A DNA stretch of 64,000 nt from Actinomadura nitritigenes (GCF_017573545.1 NZ_JAGEOK010000026.1:62001-126000), one strand, 5' to 3'. Counted from the stretch's first letter, positions 40,039-48,754 are shown. The notes: a model not told the origin generated them from the letters alone. Made by a program: numbers and translations.

Positions 40039-41373
40039 GTGATCGACGCGGCATGGCTGGCCGAGCGCATCGGGGACCGCACGGCCCGGGGCATCGCCGC
40101 CTCGATGACCACCCTGATCCGCAGCGGGGAGCTCCCCGCCGGGACGCGGCTGCCGACCGTCCGGGGGCTGGCCGCCGAGCTCGGGGTCAGCCCGGGCACG
40201 GTCGCCGACGCCTGGTCGACGCTGCGCCGGCACCGCGCCGTCAGCGCGCAGCGGCGCCGCGGCACGATCGTGATCGGCCCGCCGGACATCCCGCACCCCG
40301 CCCGCTACGAGCGGATCGGCAAGTTCGGCAACCGGCTGGCCGTCGACCTCGCGATCGCCGCGCCCGACCCGGCGCTGCTGCCGCCGCTGGACGCCGCGCT
40401 CGCCGCGGGCGCCCGCACCGCGCGGCTCAACGACTACACCCGGGAGACGATCACGCCGGCGCTGCGCGCGGCCGTCGAACCCGCCTGGCCGTTCCCGCCG
40501 GCGGGGATGCTCGCCGTCGGCGGCGGCTACGAGGGCGTCCAGCTCGTCTGCCAGACCGTCGCCGTGCCGGGCGACCGCGTCGCCGTCGAGGACCCGACCG
40601 GCGCCCGCCTGCTCGACATCCTGGAGGCGCAGGGCGCGGAGGTCGTGCCGGTCGCCTGCGACGACGAGGGCCCCGAGCCGGGCGCGCTCGCCGAGGCGCT
40701 CGCCACCGGGCCCGCCGCGTTCGTCTACCAGCCACGCGCCCACACCCCGCGCGGGCACGCGCTGACCCCGGCCCGCGCGGCGGCCCTCGCCGAGCTGCTC
40801 GCCCCGACCAACACCCTCGCCATCGAGGACGACGGCACCGGCGAGGTGTCGTCCTCGCCGGCGGTCAGCGTCGGCGCGCACCTGCCCGAGCGCACCGTGC
40901 TCGTCCGCTCCTACTCCAAGTCCCACGGGCCGGACCTGCGCCTCGCCGTGATCGGCGGCGCGGCGGAGCCGGTGGAGCGCGTCCGCGTCCTGCGCAGCTT
41001 CGGCACCGGCTGGACGAGCCGCATCCTGCAGGACGCGCTGGCGCACCTGCTGACCGACCCGGCGGCCGTCGCGGCCGTCGGCCGGGCCCGCGCCGCCTAC
41101 GCCGAACGCCGCGAGGGCCTCGCGTCCGCGCTCGCCGAACGCGGCGTCCGGACCGGCAACCGGGACGGGCTGATGCTGTGGGTTCCGGTCGCCGACGAGT
41201 CCGCGGCCCTGGTCACGCTCGCGGCGCACGGGGTCGCGGCCGTCCCCGGCAGCCGCTACCAGGTCGTCCCGGCGGACGCCCACGTCCGGATCGCGACCGG
41301 CCGCCTCCCCGGCGCCCCGCTCAGCGTCGCGGAGCTGGCCGACCTCGTGGCGCTGGCGGCGCGTCCGCACTGA
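40039..41373 (+). CDS. MocR-type regulator (GntR HTH with aminotransferase domain)
   Basis: About 444 residues. The winged HTH is N-terminal (IRSGELPAGTRLPTVRGLAA, SPGTVADAWSTL). A fold-type I aminotransferase domain follows, with the likely PLP lysine in RSYSKSHGPDLRLAVIGG and the cofactor Asp in LAIEDDGTGEVSS. Such regulators (GabR, TauR, PdxR, EhuR) sense amines or amino acids through PLP. The GTG at 40039 is chosen for its GGAGGG site; an ATG at 39997 lies inside the first palindrome. It should control the divergent five-gene operon. Its last 53 bp overlap the NUDIX gene on the other strand. Confidence 0.9.
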   Translation: MIDAAWLAERIGDRTARGIAASMTTLIRSGELPAGTRLPTVRGLAAELGVSPGTVADAWSTLRRHRAVSAQRRRGTIVIGPPDIPHPARYERIGKFGNRLAVDLAIAAPDPALLPPLDAALAAGARTARLNDYTRETITPALRAAVEPAWPFPPAGMLAVGGGYEGVQLVCQTVAVPGDRVAVEDPTGARLLDILEAQGAEVVPVACDDEGPEPGALAEALATGPAAFVYQPRAHTPRGHALTPARAAALAELLAPTNTLAIEDDGTGEVSSSPAVSVGAHLPERTVLVRSYSKSHGPDLRLAVIGGAAEPVERVRVLRSFGTGWTSRILQDALAHLLTDPAAVAAVGRARAAYAERREGLASALAERGVRTGNRDGLMLWVPVADESAALVTLAAHGVAAVPGSRYQVVPADAHVRIATGRLPGAPLSVAELADLVALAARPH

Positions 41374-41857
41374 CCGGAGCGGCGCCGGGGACGAGGCCCG
41401 GCAGGTCCTCGGCGTGCATCTGGAGATAGGCGGCCAGGGTCTCCGGGATGAGGTCGACCGACGCCAGGCCCGCCGGCGTGCAGGGGAAGCGGTCGACGTC
41501 GTACCGTCCGTTGGACGGGTCGTCGAACTCGGGGCCGTGGCGGCGCGACAGGTCCATCGTGACGAGCCGGCAGACGTAGAAGACGTTGAGGCGGTGCAGT
41601 TCCGGGAGCTGCTCGGCGCACGCGAACACCTGCCGGACGGGACCGGCGGTCGCGCCGAGCTCCTCGTCCAGCTCCCGGCGCAGCGCCGCCTCCGGACCGG
41701 CGTCGGTCGGCTCGATCTTCCCGCCCGGGGTCGTCCAGTAGACGGCGCGGCCGGGCACGGTGCGGCGCAGCAGGACCAGGTCGCCGCCGTCGAGCAGGAG
41801 CGCGCGGACGGCCCGCCGGACGCGGGGCGCGGGCGCGGGTCCGGGTGCGGCGGTCAT
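41321..41857 (-). CDS. NUDIX hydrolase
   Basis: A 178-residue protein. The NUDIX box is GGKIEPTDAGPEAALRREL, then DEELGA; compared with Gx5Ex7REUxEExGU it has one extra residue and an Asp in place of the first Glu, but the REL..EELG metal site is kept. NUDIX enzymes hydrolyse nucleoside diphosphates linked to another group; the specificity is not clear. The ATG at 41857 overlaps the stop of the response regulator gene (ATGA), so it is in one operon with a two-component system. The 3' end runs 53 bp antisense into the MocR gene. Confidence 0.85.
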   Translation of the reverse strand: MTAAPGPAPAPRVRRAVRALLLDGGDLVLLRRTVPGRAVYWTTPGGKIEPTDAGPEAALRRELDEELGATAGPVRQVFACAEQLPELHRLNVFYVCRLVTMDLSRRHGPEFDDPSNGRYDVDRFPCTPAGLASVDLIPETLAAYLQMHAEDLPGLVPGAAPVSADAPPAPRGRPAPRR

Positions 41858-42492
41858 GAGTTGAGGTAGGCGAGGACGGCCAGGACGCGGCGGTGGCCGC
41901 TGTCGGTGGGCGGCAGGCCGAGCTTGGCGAACACCGCGCCGATGTGCTTGCTGACCGACCGCTCGGTGATGACGAGGGTGGTCGCGATCGTCGCGTTGTC
42001 GAGGCCCTGCGCCATCAGCCCGAGCACCTCCCGCTCGCGGGGCGTGAGGGCCCGCAGCGGGTCGCTGCGGGCGGTCATCAGCTGGGAGACGACCTCGGGG
42101 TCCAGCGCGGTGCCGCCGGCGGCGACCCGGGCGAGCGCGTCGAGGAACTCGTCCACCCGGCTGACCCGGTCCTTGAGCAGGTAGCCGACGCCCTCCGCGC
42201 CCCCGGACAGCAGCTCGGCGGCGTAGGTCTCCTCCACGTACTGCGACAGCACCAGCACCGGGAGCCCGGGGATCCGCTTGCGGGCCTCGACGGCGGCGCG
42301 CAGCCCCTCGTCCCGGAACCCGGGCGGGAGCCGGACGTCCAGGACGGCGGCGTCGGGCCGGTGCTCCAGCAGCGCGGGCAGCACCTCGGGGCCGCTGCCA
42401 GCGACGGCGGCGACCTCGTGCCCGTCGGAGGTCAGCAGCAGCACCAGGCCCTCGCGCAGGAGCACGTTGTCCTCGGCGATCACGATCCGCAC
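41854..42492 (-). CDS. LuxR/NarL-family response regulator
   Basis: A 212-residue regulator. IAEDNVLLREGL holds the acidic pocket, D52 in AAVLDVRLPPGF is the phospho-acceptor, and GYLLKDRV gives the lysine. The HTH is LTPREREVLGLMAQGLDNAT then SVSKHIGAVFAKL. It overlaps its kinase gene by 13 bp. The divergent ABC exporter and the 26-bp palindrome between the two units make it the probable activator of that exporter. Confidence 0.9.
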   Translation of the reverse strand: MRIVIAEDNVLLREGLVLLLTSDGHEVAAVAGSGPEVLPALLEHRPDAAVLDVRLPPGFRDEGLRAAVEARKRIPGLPVLVLSQYVEETYAAELLSGGAEGVGYLLKDRVSRVDEFLDALARVAAGGTALDPEVVSQLMTARSDPLRALTPREREVLGLMAQGLDNATIATTLVITERSVSKHIGAVFAKLGLPPTDSGHRRVLAVLAYLNS

Positions 42493-43724
42493 GGCAGGTC
42501 CGCTTCCAGCGTCGTCCCTCCCCCGTCGGGGCTGTCGATGCGGGTGGTCCCGTCGAGCGCGGCCACCCGGCGGCGGATGCCGGCCAGGCCGCTGCCGCGG
42601 CCCGCGTCGGCCCCGCCCTTGCCATCATCGCGCACTCTGATGAGCAGCCGGGCCCCTTCGCGGCGGACGGTGACGGACGCGGTGCGGGCGCCGCTGTGCT
42701 TGGCGATGTTGGTGAGCGCCTCGGCGACGACGAAGTAGGCGGCGGCCTCGACGGCGGCGGGCGCGCGGCCCGCCTCGTCGAGGTCCATCTCGACCGGGAT
42801 GTGCTGCCCGGCGGCGAGCGCGCGCACGGCGCCGGCGAGGCCCCGGTCGGACAGGATCGGCGGGTACACCCCGCGGATGACGGTCCGCAGCTGCGCCAGC
42901 GCCTCCTCCACGCCGTCCCTGGCCTCCAGGAACAGCGTGCGGGCGGCGGCCGGGTCGGCGTCGAAGCGGCGGTCGGCGAGGCCGAGCCGCAGCGCGGCCG
43001 CGACCAGCTGCGCCTGCGTCCCGTCGTGCAGGTCGCGCTCGATGCGGCGCAGCTCGGCGCCGTGCGCCTCGAGCGCCTCGGCGCGGGTCTCGGTGAGCTC
43101 CTCCACCCGCTCGGTGAGGCTGGTGCGCCGGGTGGGGCGCAGCAGCACCTCGGCCAGCCGGGCCTGCCAGCGCACGAACCGCGGCACCAGCCACAGCAGC
43201 GCCGCCAGGTCCAGGCCCGCTTGGAGGAACGGCAGCGTGAGCGCCTGCGGCCAGGTGTACAGGTCCACGAAGGCCGACACCGAGCCCTGCGGCGCGGCCC
43301 ACCACCACAGCGGTATGGACGCCGCGTACGGGATCGCCGGCCAAAGGCCGACCGCCATCACCGCCATCACGAGGCCGGTGTAGCCGTGCGCCGCCATCCA
43401 CGCGATGTCCCGCCACAGCGCCGGCGACCGCACGATCCGGCGCGCCTCCCCCAAGCCCGCGTCCTCGCGGGACGGGTACGGCTCGGGGATCTCGCGGCCG
43501 AGCACCCGGCCGGCCCGGCGGCGCTCGGCGTTCGCGAGCGCGCGCAGCGGCTTCACCGCGTCCGGCAGCCACGGCAGCGTGACGACCAGCAGGGCGAGGA
43601 ACACGAGCAGGGGCGCCACGCCGAACAGCGCGGGCACGGTGATGCGCAGCGCGCCCACCAGGCGGCCCGTCGCCTCCGCGCTGCGCCGCAGCGCCGCCGT
43701 CACGCTCATCTGTGCCCTTGTCAT
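42480..43724 (-). CDS. Sensor histidine kinase (HisKA_3 type) of the exporter locus
   Basis: A 414-residue kinase with four to five membrane segments (30-50, 107-130, 135-145, 165-181), a linker coiled coil (TSLTERVEELTETRAEALEA), and the phosphorylation motif RRIERDLHDGTQAQLVA with H233. The ATPase part includes FVVAEALTNIAKHSGA and GSGLAGIRRRVAALDG. The lack of an external domain fits bacitracin/LiaS-like intramembrane sensing. It overlaps the regulator gene by 13 bp and diverges from an ABC exporter operon, a layout seen in peptide-antibiotic sensing systems. Confidence 0.9.
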   Translation of the reverse strand: MTRAQMSVTAALRRSAEATGRLVGALRITVPALFGVAPLLVFLALLVVTLPWLPDAVKPLRALANAERRRAGRVLGREIPEPYPSREDAGLGEARRIVRSPALWRDIAWMAAHGYTGLVMAVMAVGLWPAIPYAASIPLWWWAAPQGSVSAFVDLYTWPQALTLPFLQAGLDLAALLWLVPRFVRWQARLAEVLLRPTRRTSLTERVEELTETRAEALEAHGAELRRIERDLHDGTQAQLVAAALRLGLADRRFDADPAAARTLFLEARDGVEEALAQLRTVIRGVYPPILSDRGLAGAVRALAAGQHIPVEMDLDEAGRAPAAVEAAAYFVVAEALTNIAKHSGARTASVTVRREGARLLIRVRDDGKGGADAGRGSGLAGIRRRVAALDGTTRIDSPDGGGTTLEADLPCGS

Positions 43725-43786
43725 GTCGCCTCTCGGCCCACGCTATGCGAGCGCGCAGCGAGGCGCACCCGGGCCAGGTCCCCTGC

Positions 43787-43812
43787 CGATGGTGTAGCCC
43801 GCTACACCATCG
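43787..43812. promoter_or_regulatory. Perfect 26-bp palindromic operator
   Basis: Arms CGATGGTGTAGC (43787-43798) and GCTACACCATCG (43801-43812) flank CC. It lies 62 bp before the kinase start and 85 bp before the exporter start in a 173-bp divergent gap. The likely binder is the LuxR-type regulator of this locus. Confidence 0.8.
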
Positions 43813-43897
43813 ATCGGGGAGTGCGCACCGATGTGGCCGGACCGCCCTGGAACCTAGGTTCGTCCTGGTGAGAGCGGGTTTCCCACGGAGGGCGAGC

Positions 43898-44629
43898 ATG
43901 ACGACGATGACGGCCGAAGCGACCGCGGTGGCGGTGCGCCTGGAGTCGGTCACCAGGACCTACGGCGCGGTGCGGGCGCTGGACGACGTCACCTGGACGT
44001 TCCCGCGCGGCGGGTTCACGGCGGTGATGGGCCCGTCGGGCTCGGGCAAGAGCACGTTCCTGCACTGCGCGTCCGGCCTGGACAGGCCGACCGCCGGGAC
44101 GGTGCGGATCGCCGGAACCGACCTCGGCCGGCTCGGCGAGGCGAAGCTGACCCGGCTGCGCCGCGAGCGGATCGGGTTCGTGTTCCAGGCGTTCAACCTG
44201 ATCCCGTCCATGGACGTGGAGCAGAACATCACGCTCCCGCTGCGGCTCGGCGGCACCGAGCCCGACCCGGCGTGGCTGGACGAGGTGGTGCGCCGGGTCG
44301 GGCTGGCGGACCGGCTGCGGCACCGCCCGGCGGAGCTGTCGGGCGGGCAGCAGCAGCGCGCCGCGGTCGCCCGGGCGCTGATCACCCGTCCCGAGGTGGT
44401 GTTCGCCGACGAGCCGACCGGCGCGCTCGACCCGCGGTCGGCGCGCGACGTGCTGCGGCTGCTGCGCGAGGCCGCCGACCTGACCGGGCAGACGGTCGTG
44501 CTGGTCACCCACGATCCGCTGGCCGCGGCGAACGCCGACTCGGTGCTGTTCCTCAACGGCGGCCGGATCGTCGACGAGCTGTTCGCGCCGTCCGTCGCGG
44601 CCGTGATGAACCGGTGGGAGTCGCTGTGA
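43898..44629 (+). CDS. ABC transporter ATP-binding protein (MacB/LolD type)
   Basis: A 243-residue ATPase. Walker A GPSGSGKST, Q-loop FVFQAFNLIPSM, signature LSGGQQQR, Walker B VVFADEPTGALD and H-loop THD are intact. The EPTGALD pattern and the pairing with an FtsX-type permease place it in the lipoprotein/peptide export and antibiotic-resistance group. The ATG at 43898 follows GGAGG. It overlaps the permease gene by four bases (GTGA). Confidence 0.92.
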   Translation: MTTMTAEATAVAVRLESVTRTYGAVRALDDVTWTFPRGGFTAVMGPSGSGKSTFLHCASGLDRPTAGTVRIAGTDLGRLGEAKLTRLRRERIGFVFQAFNLIPSMDVEQNITLPLRLGGTEPDPAWLDEVVRRVGLADRLRHRPAELSGGQQQRAAVARALITRPEVVFADEPTGALDPRSARDVLRLLREAADLTGQTVVLVTHDPLAAANADSVLFLNGGRIVDELFAPSVAAVMNRWESL

Positions 44630-47067
44630 GGAGGCTGGAGGGGAAGGGCGCGTTCGCGGGCGTCTTCGCGGCACTGCTGTTCGCGGCGGTCCTGGTCGGG
44701 GCGTGCGGGGTGCTGCTGGAGTCGGCACTGCGGGCGCACGCGCCGGTGGACCGGTACGCCGCGGCGGACGCGGTCGTGACGGGCCCGCAGAACGTCACCC
44801 AGCGGATGAAGCGGGTCGGCGACGATCCGGAGACGCAGAGCAGGCCCCTCGCCGAGCGCGCGCGGGTCCCGGTCGCGGCGGCCGGGGCACTGCGGTCGGT
44901 GCCGGGCGTCCGGGCGGTGGTCGCGGACGTGTCGTTCCCCGTCCTGACGTCCACCGGGCGCGCGGTGACGGGCCACGGTTGGGAGTCCGCCGCGCTGCGC
45001 CCCTTCAAGCTGAGCGAGGGCCGGGCGCCGCAGGGGCCGGACGAGGTCGTGCTGAGCCGTTCGGCCGGTGTGCGGGCGGGTTCGACCGTCCGCTTGCAGG
45101 CCGGCGGCGCGCCCCGCGCGTACCGGGTCACCGGACTGGTGTCGTCCGGACCCGCGGCGGCGTTCTTCACCACCGCGACCGCAGCGGCGCTGAACGGGCA
45201 CCCCGGGCAGGCGGACGCCCTGGCGGTGCTCACCCGCGGGAAACCGGACGCGGGCGAGCTGCGCAAGGCGGCGCCCGGCCTGACCGTCGCGACCGGCGCG
45301 GCGCGCGGCGACGCCGAGGACCGCGCCGTCGCCGCCGCGAGGCCCGACATCGTGGAGATCGCGGGGTCGTTCGGCGGCGTCGCCGTCATGACCGCGCTGG
45401 TCGTCGTCGGCGGGCTGATCGTGCTGTCGGTGCGGGAACGGGGGCGGGAGTTCGCGCTGCTGCGCGCGGTCGGCGCCACGCCCTGGCAGGTGCGGGGGCG
45501 GCTCGTCCGCGAGACGGCGCGCGCCGCCGTTCCGGCCGGGCTGATCGGCGGCGTCCTGTCGCTCGGCGCGGGCGCGGCCATGCACGCCGCGATGGTCCGC
45601 GAGGGCGTGCTCCCGGACGGGTTCGGGCTCTCGCTCACCCCGCTGCCGGCGCTGGCCGCCCTCGCCGTCACGGTCCTCGCCGCGACCGCGTCCGCGCTGC
45701 TCGCCTCGCTGCGCGTCTCCCGGATCCGTCCGGTGCAGGCCCTCGGCGAGTCGGCCGCCGAGCCGCCCCGGCTGCCCCGCTGGCGCGTCGTCACCGGCAT
45801 CGTCCTCCTCGTCGCCGGCGCGAACGCGCTCGGGGTCGCGGCGGTCACGACCGGGCCGACCGCGAGCGCCTCGCTCGGCGGGCTGGTCATGGCGCTGGTC
45901 GTCTCCGTCGCGCTGCTCGGGCCGCTGCTGGCCCGGGCCGGCGAGCGGGTCCTCGGACGCGCCGCCGCCGCGCTGTCCCCGGTCGCGGGGCGGCTCGCCC
46001 GGCACGCCGCGAGCGCCGCCGCGCTGCGCGCCGGCTCGATCATGACGCCGGTCACGCTGGCCGTCGCGTTCGCCGGGGTCCAGCTCTTCGCCCAGTCGAC
46101 GATCGCCCACGCGACCACCGCGCAGTTCGCCGCCGGGAACCGGGCCGACCAGGTCATCGTGGCAAGCGGGCCGGGACTGCCGCAGAGCGCGGCGGAAGCC
46201 GCGCGGCGCGTCCCGGGCGTCACCGCCGCGACGCCCGTCAAGCGCACCACGGTCGTCATGGCCGTCAAGGAACTGGGCGAGAAGAACCTGCGGTCGCTGA
46301 CCGCCCAGGGCGTCGGCGCGGACGCCGCCGCCACCATGGACCCGAAGGTCGCCTCGGGCAGGCTCGGCGCGCTGCGCGGCAACGCGGTGGCGCTCAGCCG
46401 CGACGTCGCGGCGGGCCTCCACGTCGGCTCCACCGCGCCGCTGTGGCTGGGCGACGGCACGCGGATCGACGCGCGGGTCGTCGCGGTGTACGAGCGGGGG
46501 CTCGGCTTCGGCGACGTCCTCCTCCCTTACGACCTGGTCGCCGCGCACTCGTCCACGTCGCTCGACGACCACGTCCTCGTCCGCGGGCACGCCGACCTCC
46601 GGTCCGTCACGGCGGCGTACCTGGGCGCGCAGGCCGTCGGCCGCGACGCCTTCGGCGCGCGGCTGTCGGACGAGACCAGGCTGCAGGGCTTCATCAACTA
46701 CGTCGTCGTCGGCGCGATCGCCGGGTTCATCGTCATCGGGCTCGTCACGACGCTGGCGCTGGCGACCGGGGCGCGGCGCCGCGAGTTCGCGCTGCTGCGG
46801 CTCGTCGGCGCGACCCGCCGCCAGGTGCTGCGGATGCTGCGGCTGGAGGCCCTCATCGTGCTCGGCACCGGCGCCGCCGCCGGCTCCCTCATCGTCGCCG
46901 TGGTCGTCCCGGCGTTCGCGACGGCGGTCACCGGACTGCCGCTGCCCGCGGTGTCCCCGGTGACCTGCGCGGCGATCCTCGCGACCGTGGCGGGCTCCGG
47001 CGCCGCCGCCGTCCTCCTGCCGGCCCGGGCGATGCTCCGCCGGCGCACCTCCCCGAGAATCCACTGA
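44626..47067 (+). CDS. ABC transporter permease (two FtsX domains)
   Basis: An 813-residue membrane protein. Helix 1 is near the N-terminus, followed by an external MacB-like domain with two halves (roughly residues 35-240 and 500-670). The first FtsX block ends near residue 365 (LLRAVGATPWQVRGRLVRET) and the second near the C-terminus (ALLRLVGATRRQVLRMLRLE). About ten membrane helices are expected, as in BceB or actinobacterial macrolide/peptide exporters. The GTG start overlaps the ATPase stop. It may export or detach a cell-envelope-active compound; the kinase-regulator pair opposite suggests induction by that compound. Confidence 0.9.
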   Translation: MRRLEGKGAFAGVFAALLFAAVLVGACGVLLESALRAHAPVDRYAAADAVVTGPQNVTQRMKRVGDDPETQSRPLAERARVPVAAAGALRSVPGVRAVVADVSFPVLTSTGRAVTGHGWESAALRPFKLSEGRAPQGPDEVVLSRSAGVRAGSTVRLQAGGAPRAYRVTGLVSSGPAAAFFTTATAAALNGHPGQADALAVLTRGKPDAGELRKAAPGLTVATGAARGDAEDRAVAAARPDIVEIAGSFGGVAVMTALVVVGGLIVLSVRERGREFALLRAVGATPWQVRGRLVRETARAAVPAGLIGGVLSLGAGAAMHAAMVREGVLPDGFGLSLTPLPALAALAVTVLAATASALLASLRVSRIRPVQALGESAAEPPRLPRWRVVTGIVLLVAGANALGVAAVTTGPTASASLGGLVMALVVSVALLGPLLARAGERVLGRAAAALSPVAGRLARHAASAAALRAGSIMTPVTLAVAFAGVQLFAQSTIAHATTAQFAAGNRADQVIVASGPGLPQSAAEAARRVPGVTAATPVKRTTVVMAVKELGEKNLRSLTAQGVGADAAATMDPKVASGRLGALRGNAVALSRDVAAGLHVGSTAPLWLGDGTRIDARVVAVYERGLGFGDVLLPYDLVAAHSSTSLDDHVLVRGHADLRSVTAAYLGAQAVGRDAFGARLSDETRLQGFINYVVVGAIAGFIVIGLVTTLALATGARRREFALLRLVGATRRQVLRMLRLEALIVLGTGAAAGSLIVAVVVPAFATAVTGLPLPAVSPVTCAAILATVAGSGAAAVLLPARAMLRRRTSPRIH

Positions 47068-47079
47068 AAGGCGCACACC

Positions 47080-47262
47080 ATGAACGGCACCGGCACTACC
47101 GCCCGCTGGACCCTGTTCGGCCTCCTCCTGGCCGTGAACGTGGTCTCCAACCTCACGCTGAAGGGCACCTGGCTGGAGATCCCGGTCAGCGTCCTCACCG
47201 GTCTCGGCGTCGTCGCCGTCGTCCTCGACCACCTCCTGCGCGGCCGCCGCCGGGAACGCTGA
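47080..47262 (+). CDS. 60-residue membrane protein behind the ABC exporter
   Basis: Two membrane segments (RWTLFGLLLAVNVVSNL and EIPVSVLTGLGVVAVVLDHL) are joined by LKGTW, and the C-terminus is basic (LRGRRRER). It starts 12 bp after the permease stop behind GAAAGG, with a strong hairpin downstream, so it is in the exporter operon. No family is recognised; a small accessory subunit is plausible. Confidence 0.68.
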   Translation: MNGTGTTARWTLFGLLLAVNVVSNLTLKGTWLEIPVSVLTGLGVVAVVLDHLLRGRRRER

Positions 47263-47273
47263 CCCCCCGGCGC

Positions 47274-47325
47274 GCGGGCCGCCCCCGGCCGGCCGAACCC
47301 TCCGCTCGTCCCCCGGGCGGCCCGC
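47274..47325 (+). terminator. Hairpin after the exporter operon
   Basis: Arms GCGGGCCGCCC (47274-47284) and GGGCGGCCCGC (47315-47325) with a 30-base loop. Confidence 0.5.
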
Positions 47326-47389
47326 ACCGCCGTTACCATCTCGGAGTGCCAAGATCCCGTTGGCATGCTCTGTACCGGAACGGCGTGAA

Positions 47390-48250
47390 ATGGATGATGT
47401 CGAGATCCGGCGGCACCTGCCGGGCAACCTCCCGCAGCTGTTCGCCGACGGCGCGGACGGCGCCGGCCCGGGCGCGGACGGCGCCGCCGGGCGGACGCTG
47501 TCGGTGCCGCTCCCCGAAGGGGACGTGGTGTGGCCGGACCCCGGCTACCCGCAGCGGCAGCTGCTGATGCGGCCCGCCTTCTGGCTGAGCGACGAGCCCG
47601 TGCACGGCGAGCTGTGGGGCCGGCTTCGCGCCGAGCACTCCCGGTCCGGCCTGTGGCCGCTGCTCCTCGACGAGACCGACCAGCCGTGGGCGTCCGGCCA
47701 GATCGCGCCGGAGCCGGTGGCGGAGATCGGCAACTACTCGCCCGACGCGTTCCTGTACGAGGTGTGGGCCGACTGGGCGGAGCAGGCCGCCGACGACGAC
47801 CACGACGAACTCGCCCCGTTCGGGCGGCACTGCCCCGGCCCCGCCCCCGCCGGCACCCTGCTGGACGACCCGGACGCCGTCGCCGACCGGTACGCCCGCG
47901 CCCTCGGCGCGCGCGAGCCGTCCCTCGGGCTGGTCGCGGTCGAGCGCGGCGCCGACGCGATCGCCGCGGTCGGCTGGCAGGGCGCGCTGAACCACAACGA
48001 GTGGACCGCGCCGCTCGCCGCCGTCCTGCGCGGCTGGGAGGAGCGGTTCGGCGCGCGCGTCGTCGGGCTCGGGTTCAACACGCTGGAGCTGAGCGTCGCC
48101 GCCCCGCCCGTGACCACCCGCCACGCGGTGCACGTCGCGGCGGAGCACTGGGCGTTCTGCCCCGACATCCTCTTCCAGGGCCCCGGCACCCTCGCCGGCT
48201 ACGCCGAGGAGATCCGGGGCAAGACGCACTGGTCGTTCTGGTGGGACTAG
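47390..48250 (+). CDS. DUF4253 domain protein
   Basis: About 286 residues. The C-terminal DUF4253 pattern is clear: AAVLRGWEERFGARVVGLGF, NTLELSVAAPPVTT, AEHWAFCPD and a final HWSFWWD. Between residues 1 and 140 lies a divergent part with PAFWLSDEPVHG. Function is unknown for this family, frequent in actinomycetes. I prefer the ATG at 47390 because a TTG at 47360 would add ten unusual residues with no binding site. It stands alone between a hairpin and a gene relic. Confidence 0.83.
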   Translation: MDDVEIRRHLPGNLPQLFADGADGAGPGADGAAGRTLSVPLPEGDVVWPDPGYPQRQLLMRPAFWLSDEPVHGELWGRLRAEHSRSGLWPLLLDETDQPWASGQIAPEPVAEIGNYSPDAFLYEVWADWAEQAADDDHDELAPFGRHCPGPAPAGTLLDDPDAVADRYARALGAREPSLGLVAVERGADAIAAVGWQGALNHNEWTAPLAAVLRGWEERFGARVVGLGFNTLELSVAAPPVTTRHAVHVAAEHWAFCPDILFQGPGTLAGYAEEIRGKTHWSFWWD

Positions 48251-48340
48251 CGCCGAGCATCCGCAGCGGCGGGTGGGCGGTCAGCGCGCCGATCTCCTCT
48301 GGCGAGCGCGGCCCCTCAGGGCGGTACCAGCGGCAGACCC

Positions 48341-48436
48341 GTGGCCCGCGCCTGGACGGACGCCCGCGTCACCCGGATCCGGGCCGGCTCCAACGAGATC
48401 ATGAAGAGGATCATCGGCCGCGGCGCCGGCCTCTGA
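48341..48436 (+). pseudogene. C-terminal scrap of an acyl-CoA dehydrogenase
   Basis: Thirty-one codons read ARAWTDARVTRIRAGSNEIM then KRIIGRGAGL and TGA. The DARVTRI-x-AG-x-NEIMK-x-IIGRG ending is the conserved last helix of many acyl-CoA dehydrogenases. No start or upstream enzyme sequence is found in the 90 bp before it. The intact dehydrogenase at 19.6 kb ends differently, so this is not a copy of it. It is the only thing I see in the 246-bp gap. Confidence 0.62.
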
Positions 48437-48496
48437 CCCGCGCCGCCACGGCCGGCCGGGACCGCCGGCCGTGGCCGGGCGCGCTCCGGTGCGGCC

Positions 48497-48754
48497 TCAG
48501 CCCTGGCGGCGCCTCTTGGACGCCGGCTCGCCGTAGCCCGGCTTCGGGGCGGGCGAGGTGTCCTGCTGCTTGCCCCGGTGAATGCGGTCGAGCCGCTCGG
48601 CGTGGTGGTGCGGCTGGTGCTTCGGCGCCGAATGCGGCTGCTTGGACGCGCCGGTGGTGACGTTCCGGGCGCTCGGGGCCTTCCCCTGCTCCCTGGCCTC
48701 GCGGGCGGCCTTCCGGCGCTGCTCCACGTTCCCTTCCATCTTCTTGCCGGCCAT
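48497..48754 (-). CDS. Small basic protein of unknown function
   Basis: An 85-residue hydrophilic protein: MAGKKMEGNVEQRRKAAREA, then NVTTGASKQPHSAPKHQPHH and ERLDRIHRGKQQ. It is rich in Lys, Arg and His and probably disordered. Similar short basic proteins with TTGASKQ are common in Streptomyces and relatives but uncharacterised; this is from memory. ATG at 48754 with GGGGGAAG just upstream. Confidence 0.68.
   Translation of the reverse strand: MAGKKMEGNVEQRRKAAREAREQGKAPSARNVTTGASKQPHSAPKHQPHHHAERLDRIHRGKQQDTSPAPKPGYGEPASKRRRQG

Noticed and set aside
47360..47389. Upstream TTG start for the DUF4253 gene
   Set aside because: No binding site and the ten added residues do not fit the family; ATG at 47390 is better.
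43960..47427. Long minus-strand open frame antisense to the ABC exporter
   Set aside because: Low-complexity Arg/Gly/Asp-rich translation opposite clear transporter genes.
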